This document shows, one piece after another, positions 29,034-40,062 of a stretch of DNA of 64,000 bases. Source of the stretch: Hemerocallis citrina (Eukaryota; Streptophyta; Magnoliopsida; Asparagales; Asphodelaceae); contig CM030363.1 in NCBI GenBank assembly GCA_017893485.1, forward strand, positions 179,564,935 to 179,628,934. Reading direction: 5' to 3'. The notes beneath the pieces were generated by a model, which was not told where the DNA came from, did not search any database, and saw only the letters and a list, made by a program, of their open reading frames with translations. Within the stretch, counting starts at the first letter, position 1. Each line of letters begins with the position of its first letter. A program made the position numbers and the translations under genes.

Positions 29034-32000
29034 TTGGAAGTTCATGTCTCATACTTCGAATTTGATGGACCTTTTACAACAAAATATGGAATGAAAGCTG
29101 TTGTGTTGTTCGATACTGGATCCTCTCATACATTTGTGTCTCCAAAATTTGCTAAAGTTTTGGGGGTTGAACCGAATATTTTTCCAGGCAAGATCTTAGC
29201 AGTAGCTACTCCGTCAGGGGAAACTTTAACCGCTGATCGGTATTATGCTGATTGCGAGATTGTGATTGGGGATAGAATCTTTGGCATTGATCTAATCGAG
29301 CTGACTATCTTGGGAGTCGATGTTATCATTGGCATTGATTGGATGTCGGTGTACAGTGCAAGCATCGAGTGTAAGACCAAGATGGTAACAGTGAAGGCTC
29401 CAGGTGGACCTGAAGTCACTTTCCAAGGGAAGCAGAAATGTTCTAAGCTGGTGGCAACTATCCGCAAGGAAGAGACTCCTGTGGAAGTGCAAGGGATTCC
29501 TGTGGTTCGGGACTATCCGACTGTGTTCTTGGAAGATTTTCCTGGGTTACCCCCGCATCGTGATATAGAGTTCATCATCACTGTTTAACCGGGAAGTGCA
29601 CCCATTTCTAAGGCACCGTATAGGATGGCTCTAGTGGAACAGGATGAGGTGAAACGGCAGATTGAGGAACTGTTGGAAAAAGGCTTTATTCAACCTAATG
29701 CGTCACCTTAGGAAGCATCAGTGCTTTTGGTAAAGAAGAAGGATGGATCGATGAGAATGTGTATCGATTACCGGGAGCTGAATAAGGTCACTATTCAGAA
29801 TAAGTATCCTATTCCTCGAATTGATGATTTGTTCGATCGTCTACAAGGAGCAGCTGTATTCTCCAAAATAGATCTTCGATCAGGGTATCACCAAGTTCGA
29901 GTGAAAGCTGAAGATGTGCACAAAACTGCATTTAGAACTCGACATGGACATTACGAATTCTTAGTTATGCCATTCGGAGTGACAAATGCACCCGCAATCT
30001 TTATGGATTTGATGAACAGAGTTCTGAGGCCGTTCATTGACTCTTTCATCGTGGTGTTTATCGACGATATCCTCGTGTACTCCAAGTCAGAGGAGGAGCA
30101 TACCGAGCATCTGGCAGCAGTGTTGAAGAAGCTGGAAGAGCAGAAGTTGTATGCCAAGTTATCCAAGTGTGATTTCTGAAAATCTGTAGTGGCATTCCTA
30201 GGTCACATCCTTTCTAAGGAGGGAGTGGCAACTGACCCTCAGAAGATAGAGACAGTGAGAGATTGGGCTAGGCCTACTACAGTGAAGGAAGTCAGAAGTT
30301 TTCTTGGGATGACTGGATACTACAGGAGATTCATTCAAGGTTATGTTCAGATAGCTGTGCCGCTTACTGGACTGACCAAGAAGAATGTGAGCTTCAAGTG
30401 GACTGAGCAATGTGAGGCGAGCTTTCAGGAGTTGAAAGAGAAGCTGACTACTGCACCTATTTTGGCTTTGCCTAGAGCAGGTGTTGAGTATGATGTTTAT
30501 AGCGATGCTTCACATCGTGGGCTTGGTTGTGTCCTAATGCAAGAAGGAAGAGTAATCGCTTATGGGTCTAGGCAACTACGACCGCATGAGAAAAATTACC
30601 CGACTCATGATCTGGAGTTGGCTGCGATTATCTTTGCCCTGAAGCAATGGAGGCACTACGTGTACGGTGGGAAGTTGAACATGTACACGGACCACAAGAG
30701 CTTGAAGTATATATATCAGCAGAGGGATCTGAATCTGAGGCAGCGGAGATGGTTGGAAGTGCTCGAGGATATGCGACCTGAGATCAAGTATCATCCTGGA
30801 AAGGCTAATGTTGTGGCTGACGTACTTAGTCGCAAGAGCAGTCTAGCCTGTTTGATTACAACTCAGAGGCATCTGATTGAGGAATTGGATCGAGCAGGTA
30901 TTGAGGTCGTCTTGCAAGGATTGGGAGCATCTTTGGCTCAGTTGAAGCTTCAGCCTACTCTGAATGGAAGGATCATTGCAAGTCAAGAGGTTGATGCTGA
31001 TATTTTGGAGATGAAGGAGCAGGTTAGTGCTGGCAGGTTGCCCGGATTTCAAATCAGGGATGGAGTGCTGTGGTTCGGAGATAGACTGTGCGTTCCAAAT
31101 TAGGCGGACCTGAAAGAGAGTATTCTTCAGGAGGCGCATGCTACTCTTTTGTCGGTACATCCTGGGAGTAATAAGATGTACAAAGACATCAAACAGCATT
31201 TCTGGTGATCAGGTTTGAAGCGGGATGTGGCTGAATTTGTTGCGAAGTGTGAGGTTTGTCAGCAAGTCAAAGCCGAAAATCAGAGACCCGGAGGTCTATT
31301 ACAGCCGTTACCTATTCTGGAATGGAAGTGGGATAACATCAGTATGGATTTCATCACGGGATTGCCTAAGAGTTCTAAAGGCAATGATGCAATTTGGGTC
31401 ATAGTCGATCGACTAACCAAGTCCGCTCACTTTTTGGCGATGAAACTCACTGCTTCGATGGACAAGTTAGCTGAGTTGTATGTTGGCGAGATTGTCCGGC
31501 TTCATGGTGTTCCTTCAACTATTGTGTCTGATCGAGATGCGCGGTTTACTTCGCATTTCTGGAGGATTCTTCAGACAGCTTTGGGTACCAAGACAGATTT
31601 CAGCACTGCTTTTCATCCGCAAACCGATGGGCAGACCGAGAGAGTCAACCGTATTCTTGAGAATATGCTTCGGTGTTGTATACTAGACTTTGGAGGCAGT
31701 TGGGAAAGGCATTTACCTTTGGTGGAGTTTGTCTACAACAACAATTTTCAGACTAGCATCGGGATGGCGCCGTACGAAGCTTTGTATGGCAGGAAGTGCA
31801 GGACTCCTGTTTGTTGGTATGAAGTTGGGGAGCGTCAGTTGTTTGGTCCTGAGCTTGTGCAGCAAACCTCTGAGAAGATTGTTCTGATCAGGAAGAGGTT
31901 GGCGGAAGCTCAGAGCAGGCAGAAAAGCTATGCAGACAACCGGAGAAGGGACCTTGAGTTTGAGGTTGGTGACTTCGTCTTTCTGAAGGTATCACCCAGT

Positions 32001-32384
32001 AAAGGTGTGGTTCGTTTTGGCAAGGGCGGGAAGTTAGCCCCGAGGTTTATAGGCTCGTACAAGATATTGAAAAGGATCGGGAAAACTGCTTACCGGCTTG
32101 AATTACCGAAAGAGTTGTCTCAGGTGCACAATGTCTTTCATGTGTCTATGCTGAGAGGTTATATTCCATATCCAAGTCATCATTTGCCTGAAGTGCCGGA
32201 AGGTTTGCAGTTAGACCTGAATTACATCGAGTCTCCTGTCGAGATTGTTGATCGTCGAGAGAAAGTCTTGAGGAATAAGACGATACCGATGGTCAAGGTA
32301 GTCTGGAGAAACCATTTGGTTGAGGAGGCTACTTGGGAGTCTGAGTAGAGGATGTTGAAGGACTATCCTGAGCTTTTTGCTTGA
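29034..32384 (+). pseudogene. pol: Tekay-2 pol: protease, RT, RNase H, integrase, chromodomain (with stops)
   Basis: Protease: VVLFDTGSSHTFVSPKF (active D-T-G). [59 protein letters not shown]. RNase [33 protein letters not shown]. Integrase: [62 protein letters not shown], with D, D and E all present. The chromodomain-like tail ends at 32382-32384. Stops interrupt at 29586, 29709, 30177, 31101, 31206 and 32346. Comparison with Tekay-1 shows Gln lost at 29586 and Trp lost at 30177 and 31206. Apart from the stops the enzyme motifs are well preserved. Confidence 0.9.
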
Positions 32385-32484
32385 TCTGTATTTTTTTTTG
32401 TATCTTTTGTTCTTGTTTGAGTGTTGTATATTTTTTATTTTTTTTCCCTCGCTCTTGACTGTAGTTCCGGGGACGAAACTATTC

Positions 32485-32498
32485 TAAGGAGGGAGTGT
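32485..32498 (+). other. polypurine tract of Tekay-2
   Basis: TAAGGAGGGAGTGT, preceded by TTCCGGGGACGAAACTAT, sits immediately before the 3' LTR and would prime plus-strand synthesis. Confidence 0.75.
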
Positions 32499-35400
32499 TG
32501 TAATACGCTGATTTTTCAATTAATGCAAAATTATTTATTTTGCACGTAGTGTGCACGTGCAATATTTTGATTGAATTAAATCTTATAATTATTTTTATTG
32601 TGATGTGTATAAATAATTAAATGTGTGTTTTCAAAAGCCTTTTTCTTTAAATAAATAGAAAGCCTTATTTTAAAGCCTTTTCTTAAAAGCCCAAAATGTG
32701 ATTTATTTATTTTATTTAAAATAAATATTTTGGCCCAAAACTAAAGCCCATGGATTAATCTATTTTTATTTAAACTTGTCATGTAGAAGACCATTTTAAT
32801 ACTATTTTATTTTTGTACAAAATTAAAATGTACAATTTTGGTCCTAGTTGCATGCACGTGCACTACACGTACACGTGCAATGCACACTTCTCCATGGGGG
32901 CCGGGATTGCTTCTTTTTGGAGGGAGATTCAAAAGGTTGAGTGGTGATCATGGAGGTGGTTGTATAGTTGTGGGTAGTTTTTATAACTCCTACTCTAATC
33001 TTGGCCCTCCATCCTACAACCAACTAGTCAATCCTAGCCCTCCATTTCACTTGATTTCTAGTATAAATACCCCCTCCCATGGCTATATTCATATGCAATT
33101 ATATCTTCCCAAACCTATAGTCTAATTTAGTAATAGTTGTGAGTTAAAAAGATTGAGAGATTGTGTGGGATTGCTTGCATTTTTCCAAGGAGAAGGAGGC
33201 CGGCATCATTCCAAGGAGAGGAGCATTCGGTTTGCTTGGTGTTCGTGGAGCTTGTGCGCGCATCGTCAAGGAGGAGGTGCATCTTATTGCAAGGATTTGT
33301 TGCGTTTGTGTTTGTTTCTCTCCACACAAGGTGGGTAACCTTTCATATTTCTAATATAGGGATCCATGCTAGATTTAACTATCAAAACGATGCATGAAAA
33401 ATATTAATAAGAACACACTTTAATTGAGAAGTTAGTCTATGAATTGATTGAATGTTGTGATTAACTTGTATGTAGTTCTAGTATTAATTTGAGTTGTGGG
33501 CTAATTCTCCCTATTTTCTAATTAGGAATATGCTAGTATTTTATTGAACCATGAAGTATGAAAATGATTGATAAGCATGCTCATTAAATTTGGAAAATGA
33601 CCCCTAATTGATTGAATGGTTGACATGGAATTAGTATGTAGTTCTATCGTTAAAATTATAATTTGCATGTGTAATTGATTATGAGTATAGATTGATGGAA
33701 GAAAATACATTTATTACCATCACAAACTATATGTAAAAGTTAGTACTTTGTTAATGCTAATGTATGTTTGGAAGAGATCTTTTGAGTTATTGTGGGAATG
33801 GATAAATTCAAAATAGATGTGTATGTTGAATAAAAGATTAATAACAGTAGATTAATATAAGAAAATTGTGAATAAAAAGATTAGAAGGCCAATTGTTAAG
33901 CAATGTCAAAAAATGAGAAGTGTAGTAGTTGTAATGAAAAATTCATTGATTTGTGTGAAAAATATATTTTTATTAGTACAAAAATTATTTTATTCATACT
34001 GATATGAAAATCATGTGAGGGGAAGTTAATCTGGAATTTTTCAGTAACTTCTACAAAAGCAATATGAAACAAAGATTGATTGAACATCGAGATGTTTTTA
34101 ACAACAGTGGCAATTGATTTCAAAAGGGTTTTTAAATGGTACTGTGACAACCTGAGCATATGGCTCAAGTGGTCACTGTGTGCGGCTGTGTTCTCTTGGG
34201 TGACCGGTTCGAACCCCTGCGGCATACAATTGTTTTCATCTTTTTTAAAAACTTGAGAATCAGTGACAGAGAGTAATAAATACTCTCTGTCTCCTCTTCT
34301 AATCGCTAGCACAAACCGGCCTAGCGGTCTGTGCTGTTGGCTGTGTTCTCTGGGGTGCGGGTTCGAATCTTGCTATCGGCAAGATTGAAAAAAAATATTT
34401 TTTTGGGTTTTTAAGTGTCCAAAAAATGTGAAAAAAATATGGTTATTCTCCTAAAAATGTAAGAGACTTTATAAAAATGATTTGGGGGATTATTGAATGA
34501 AATTAACTATGATTTGGAGTTAAAATACATAAGTAGGAATATGGTTCTATATGTGTTATTGATGTGAAATTATAGTTTATAAGAATAAAGTGAAATAAAG
34601 GACTAGAAGTTGATTTGGCAAAAAAAAGAAACTTGGGTGTGTGACATAATGCAATTATTTCTCATTTGTGCAACAATATGAAGTATGCATATTGTTTAGT
34701 ATTGTGAAATTGAAATGATGTGATAATTGATAAAGTGCATGGAATTTATATACAGTTATAGACTTGTGAACAAATTAGAAGTCATGAATTGAAAAGAGAA
34801 TATACATGTGAGTATGAGAACTCAACATGTGGTATTTATGAGTTGAAGATTGTGAAATGAAAATTGAAATAGAGTAGCTAAGTCTCCCCCAGCATTGAGA
34901 AATGAAATGAAATGAAATTAGACCAAGGTTGGTCATGTTGAAATGAATGAATAAGTCCGGTTAGTGGAGAGACTAACTCTAGAGATTTAATTTTTGTTCA
35001 TGATTTTTGATAAAACTAAGGATTAGTACATAGTGGAGACGTGATGAAAGTAGAAGAAAAACACGAGTATGGGGGCCATTGGATAGCGGTGTGAGAGCGA
35101 TCCACAGGCTGCCTGCTTGATGCGTCAAGACATGGCGTGGGCGCTACTCCAGAATTATCGTCCCGGTGGCGACGCTCGTGGGATGTTCGAGTGGCTATGG
35201 GTGGTGCCATTGTTCCATGGCGGAGGCTGAATTGTCCATAGGTTGCCTGCTCGATGCGTCGTGTCAGTGCGTGGGATTCCCCTCCAGGCTGCCTGGACAT
35301 GGGCTCATAGATCATAGGACATCTAAGACACTACCGTAATTACAGTAGTAGAATAAGACATAACGGGGGATCGAACCCTACAAAGATGAAGAACGAATAA

Positions 35401-35905
35401 GGGCTTGCCCTCGGACCTATGTAGTATGGGATGCATAGAATCCGAACAAGTGCGCATTAGTGTCATGTAATATAAACAAATGCATTAAGGACTAAGTGCA
35501 CAATCACAACACGACATCAATAGGGTAGTCCCTTTAGTTTGAAATGTGACAAGTTTGTGTTTGCTAAATATGGAAAGGTGAGTTATACTATTTCCGGCAT
35601 AGAGAGGATGACCGTGTATAATGTTCGTCGGTTGAATAAACTGACGTACCCACAGTCTTATATGCAAGTAAATGGCTTGTTAAAGGTTAAAGAGGAATGG
35701 ACGCTTAAAGATTATACCATGTTGTTGTACATTTATTTAATTGTTGTAAATTTTACTTCCGCTGTGCAAATGTAATGTGTAATATTGATGTAAACTCTGA
35801 TGTAAAGTGAAAAGTTTAAATTTTCCTGTAAAATTGTACTAAAGAAAGTGAAAAGATCCTGCAGAACATCTCGAATTCAGTATATTTGGGATTCGGGGCA
35901 TTACA
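32499..35905 (+). repeat. 3' LTR of Tekay-2
   Basis: This copy matches 24943-28343 nearly base for base, with scattered substitutions and a few short indels. It ends GGGGCATTACA. It holds the same TATA box (33062-33069) and both pol III-like modules (34161-34216 and 34316-34370). Confidence 0.93.
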
Positions 35906-35910
35906 ACCCC
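35906..35910 (+). repeat. right target-site duplication of Tekay-2 (ACCCC)
   Basis: Identical to 24938-24942; the array continues directly after it. Confidence 0.9.
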
Positions 35911-38505
35911 CTAGGTTTCTCACAAGCAGGGGATTCGACACTCAGAAGTGACCTCGAGCCACCCCTAGCTTTCTCTCAAGCGTGGGGGGCTTGACGTTAG
36001 GAAGTGACCTCGAGCCACCCCTGAGCTTTCTCACAAGCAGGGGGGCTCGACACTCGGAAGTGACCTCGAGCCACCCCCAAACTTTCTCACAAGCGTGGGG
36101 GGCTCGACTCTCAGTAGTGACCTCTAGCCACTCCCCAGCTTTCTCAATATGCGTAGGAGCTCGATGCTCGGTAGTGACCTCGAGCCACCCTCTAGCTTTC
36201 TCACAAGCAGAGGGGGGCTCGACGCTCGGTAGTGACCTCGAGCCACCCCCTAGCTTTATGAACAAGCGTAGGGGCTCGACACTCGGCAATGACCACGAGC
36301 CACCCACTAGCTTTCTCACAAGTAGGGGGGCTCAACGCTCGGAAGTAATCTCGAGCCACCCCCTAGCTTTCTCTCAAGCGTGGGGGCTCGACGTTCGGAA
36401 GTGACCTCGAGCCACCCCTAGCTTTCTCACAAGTAGGGGGCTCGACACTCGGAAGTGACCTCGAGCCACCCCCTAGCTTTCTCACAAGCGTGGGGGGGCT
36501 CGATGCTCGGCAGTGACCTCGAGCCACCTCCCAACTTTCTCACAAGCGTGTGGGGCTCGATGCTCGGCAGTGACCTCGAGCCACCCCCCAACTTTCTCAC
36601 AAGCGTGGGGGGCTCGTCGCTCGGCAGTGACCTTGAGCCACCCCCATCTTTCTCAATATTCGTAGGAGCTCGACGCTCGGCAGTGACCTCGAGCCACCCC
36701 CTAGCTTTCTCACAAGCGTGGGGGGGCTCGATGCTCGGTAGTGACCTCGAGCCACCCCCAGCTTTCTGAACAAGCGTAGGGGCTCGATGCTCGGCAATGA
36801 CCTCGAGCCACCCCTAGCTTTCTCACAAGCAGGGGGGCTCCACGCTCGGAAGTAATCTTGAGCCACCCTCTAGCTTTCTCTCAAGCGTGGGGAGCTCGAC
36901 GCTTGAAAGTGACCTCGAGCCACCCCCAGCTTTCTCACAAGCGTGGGGGGGGGGGGGGGGGGCTCAATGCTCGGCATTGAACTCGAGCTACTCCCCAACT
37001 TTCTCAACCGGCGTAAGGGCTCGACGCTCAGCACGGACCTCGAGTCACCCCCTAGCTTTCTCGTAAGCAGGGGGGCTCGACGCTCGGAAGTGACATGAGC
37101 CACCCCCCAGCTTTCTCAACAAGCGTAGGGGCTCAACGCTCGGCAGTGACCTCAAACCATCCCCTATCTTTCGCACAAGCGTGGGGGGGCTCGATGATCC
37201 AGTGACCTTGAGGCACCCCCTAGGTTTCTCACAAGCAGGGGGCTTGACACTCGGAAGTGACCTCGAGCCACCCCTGGCTTTCTCTCAAGCGTGGGGGGGC
37301 TCGACGTTAGGAAGTGACCTCGAGCCACCCCCGAGCTTTCTTACAAGCAGGGGGGCTCGACGCTCGGAAGTGACCTCGAGCCACCCCTAGCTTTCTGAAC
37401 AAGCGTAGGGGCTCGACGCTTAGCAATGACCTCGAGCCACCCCCTAACTTTCTCACAAGCAGGGGGGCTCAACGCTCGGAAGTAATCTCGAGCCACCCCC
37501 TAGCTTTCTCTCAAGCATGGGGGGCTCGACGTTCGGAAGTGACCTCGAGCCACCCCTAGCTTTCTCACAAGCAGGGGGGCTCGATGCTTGGAAGTGACCT
37601 CGAGCCACCACCCAGCTTTCTCACAAGCGTGGGGGGCTCGATCCTCAGCAGTGACCTCGAGCCACCTCCCAGCTTTCTCACAAGCGTGTGGGGCTCGATG
37701 CTCGGCAGTGACCTCGAGCCACCCCCCAGCTTTCTCACAAGCATGGGGAGCTCGACGCTCTGCAGTGACCTGGAGCCACCCCCATCTTTCTCAATATTCG
37801 TAGGAGCTCGACGCTCGGTAGTGACCTCGAGCCACCCCTTAGCTTTTTCACAAGCGTGGGGGGCTCGACGCTCAGTAGTGACCTCGAGCCACCCCCAGCT
37901 TTTTGAACAAGCGTAGGGCCTCGACGCTCGGCAATGACCTCGAGCCACCCCCTAGGTTTCTCACAAGCAGGGGGGCTCGACGCTCGGAAGTGACCTCGAG
38001 CCACCGCTAGCTTTCTCTCAAGCGTGGGGGGCTCGATGATCGGAAGTGACCTCGAGCCACCCCCTAGCTTTCTCACAAGCATGTGAGATCGACGCTCGGA
38101 AGTGACCTCATGCCACCCCCCAGCTTTCTCATAAGCGTGGGGGAGTTCGACGCTCGGCAGTGACCTCGAGCCACCCCCCATCTTTCTCGACAAGCGTAGA
38201 GGCTCGACGCTCGACAGGGACCTCGAGTCACCCCTAGCTTTCTCACAAGCAGGGAGGCTCGACGCTCAGAAGTGACCTCTAGCCACCCCCCAGCTTTCTC
38301 AACAAGTGTAGGGGCTCGATGCTTGGAAGTGATCTCAAGCCACCCCCCAGCTTTCTCAACAAGCGTAGGGGCTCGACGCTCGAAAATGACCTTGAGCCAC
38401 CCCTAGCTTTCTCACAAGTGTGGGTGGGGCTCGACGCTCGGCAGTGACCTCGAGCCACCCTCTAGCTTTCTCACAAGGATGAGTGCTCGACGCTCGGCCG
38501 GCTCG
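35911..38505 (+). repeat. Tat 3'-region tandem array 2, right part
   Basis: About 45 further ~57-bp units of the array described at 22600, with the same hairpin arms and variant order. It includes an uninterrupted run of 18 G at 36945-36962, expanded from the usual five to six. A block near 36180-36870 resembles a block near 37440-37970 in monomer order, suggesting a segmental duplication inside the array. Units degenerate after 38480. Confidence 0.95.
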
Positions 38506-38747
38506 GTGCTCAACCATGACCTCGAACTCACCCTTGCCTTTAAGCGAATCGGGGGTCGGCATTCGATATTGGCTTGGCGCTCGGCATCCGAGCATGGGGC
38601 TCGATCTCGAAAGCCCTCTAGTGGATCTTCTCCGACCTACCCCACTTTTCTCTCCGAGTAGCTACGTATAATATCCGCCAAATACACCGCTCCACTCTTC
38701 CTACAGAGACAAACTACTCCTCCACGGCCGGCTCACACAGCCCTCCA

Positions 38748-38762
38748 GGAGTAGGGGGCTCC
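38748..38762 (+). other. polypurine tract of the Tat element
   Basis: GGAGTAGGGGGCTCC lies directly before the TG of the 3' LTR, where the plus-strand primer is expected. The 38506-38747 stretch before it is non-repetitive transition DNA without a gene. Confidence 0.65.
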
Positions 38763-39216
38763 TGATATGGTATAGATGACGTGGCCCCATCAGGGCCATC
38801 AGATCCCCCCTAGATTCACTCCTTTGTGATCATCAGGTCAGCTGAAATCCAACGGGCCTCACCCTGTTCAGGCCCACAGGAAAATGGTTCCGACCCAGCC
38901 CATCTGGACCCGTTTGCCCCTGCCTATAAATACCCAGCCCCCTCCTCACTTATAAGGTAATAAACTTCTTTTTCTCTGAACCCTAGTTACGGTTGCTTTC
39001 TCAGTGACTGACTAGATCGTCGGAGGGCTTGTTGTCGGGACTTCTCTCGGTGTTTCAAGGCAGTGTGCAGGTACAAAAGACCGAGCAGAGCATCAAGGAT
39101 CCGAGCCGAACTACTAGATCCGAGCCGAGATACTAGATCCGAACCGAGCACCCGGCCTCCACCTTTCTCCTGCTACTCCCGAGCCGGTCCAACGGCTTAG
39201 GATCGAATCGACGTCA
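38763..39216 (+). repeat. 3' LTR of the Tat element
   Basis: The LTR starts TGATATGGTATAG after the purine tract. A TATA box (TATAAATA) lies at 38925-38932, followed by a pyrimidine-rich leader. The end is placed at CGACGTCA (39216) because the character of the sequence changes there and it gives a CA terminus; this end is uncertain since the 5' LTR is missing from the window and no target duplication can be tested. Confidence 0.6.
38925..38932 (+). promoter_or_regulatory. TATA box in Tat LTR
   Basis: TATAAATACCCAGCC is preceded by GC-rich upstream sequence and followed at about 30 bp by likely start-site sequence. It is the pol II promoter expected in an LTR. Confidence 0.65.
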
Positions 39217-40023
39217 GTACCACATCTTCCATCTCACAAATTACTAGAACTCACACCTGTTGCCCCCACACTCCAAAAACAAATAGTATCAAAACCCTTC
39301 ACATAAAATTTCCTATAAAATAAAAGCTATAGAAATTTACGTCAAACCAACTAATTAGCATGATATAAAACACATAAAACAAGTATATCCAAATACATAT
39401 AATACACGTGCCATAATACTATGTGCATTTCTTATATAAAATATAATTTTACCAACAAGGTCTCAATTAGATGCCTAATCTCAGGCTTAAGAAGTTTTTC
39501 GTCACTAGTCTAAGCTCGAATAAAGGTTAAGCAGTTGGAATAGTGTGAATTCGAAGATCCACTACCTTTTTTTTTGACATTGGGAGAATCTTGATGATAT
39601 TGATATCTGAAAAGAGAAACAAAGAATAATTCTTTTCCTTGTGTAGGATTTGGAACCGCGAATGAGCTCCACAACCCAATTAGAACGTCTCTTAGCTATG
39701 CAAGAGAAGTTAAAAACTCCTGCTGTTTAACGTTTTTGAACATAGGAACAAAAATAGTCAGTCATTCATGACGTGGAAATTTAAATCTTCCGACTGTCCT
39801 TGTAATTAACTTTGCTGAATCTCTACTACTATAATGGGAGAAGGCCTTTGTCCATAACCCAACCCTTAGGTAAATTTTTTTTTGCCCTTTTCATTCCCCC
39901 CAATTTTTCTCCACGTGCACAGCACGTGTATATACAGAATTTGCTAAATGGCCGTCTTGAGTTCCTGTATAAAATGTAAACAACTTAAGATATAACCAAA
40001 AGCGAATCGGAATTAGCAAGTGG

Positions 40024-40025
<2 letters not shown>
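39217..40025. other. AT-rich unique region, no gene seen; possible small Helitron remnant
   Basis: No coding or RNA gene is recognisable. TCTCTACTACTATAATGG at 39820 resembles the 5' terminus of plant Helitrons, and 39912-39928 is a 7-bp hairpin (CACGTGC ACA GCACGTG) like those near Helitron 3' ends. The terminal CTRR is not found, so this is only a weak call for a ~115-bp remnant at about 39820-39937. Confidence 0.3.

Positions 40026-40060
<35 letters not shown>
40026..40060. repeat. (AT)n microsatellite
   Basis: About 17 uninterrupted AT/TA dinucleotides. A shorter TATATATATGCATG recurs at 40147 at the start of the second copy of the adjoining repeat. Confidence 0.9.

Positions 40061-40062
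<2 letters not shown>

Larger units (their letters stand above)
24943..35905 (+). mobile_element. Tekay-2: Ty3/gypsy chromovirus with 3.4-kb LTRs, gag missing
   Basis: A complete insertion of 10,963 bp into the Tat array, with identical 5-bp target duplications. LTRs are at 24943-28343 (3401 bp) and 32499-35905 (3407 bp). They are very similar; by eye the first 600 bp differ at about seven sites, so this insertion is younger than Tekay-1. The internal region is only 4155 bp. It has a primer site, a small acidic coiled-coil ORF in place of gag, then protease, RT, RNase H, integrase and a chromodomain-like end ([16 protein letters not shown]). Several stops in pol plus the lack of gag mean it could only have moved with help in trans. 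Confidence 0.92.

Noticed and set aside
18100..38505. CRISPR-like array of near-identical short repeats
   Set aside because: Repeats are directly adjacent with no unique spacers, in plant retrotransposon DNA; there are no cas genes and no prokaryotic context.
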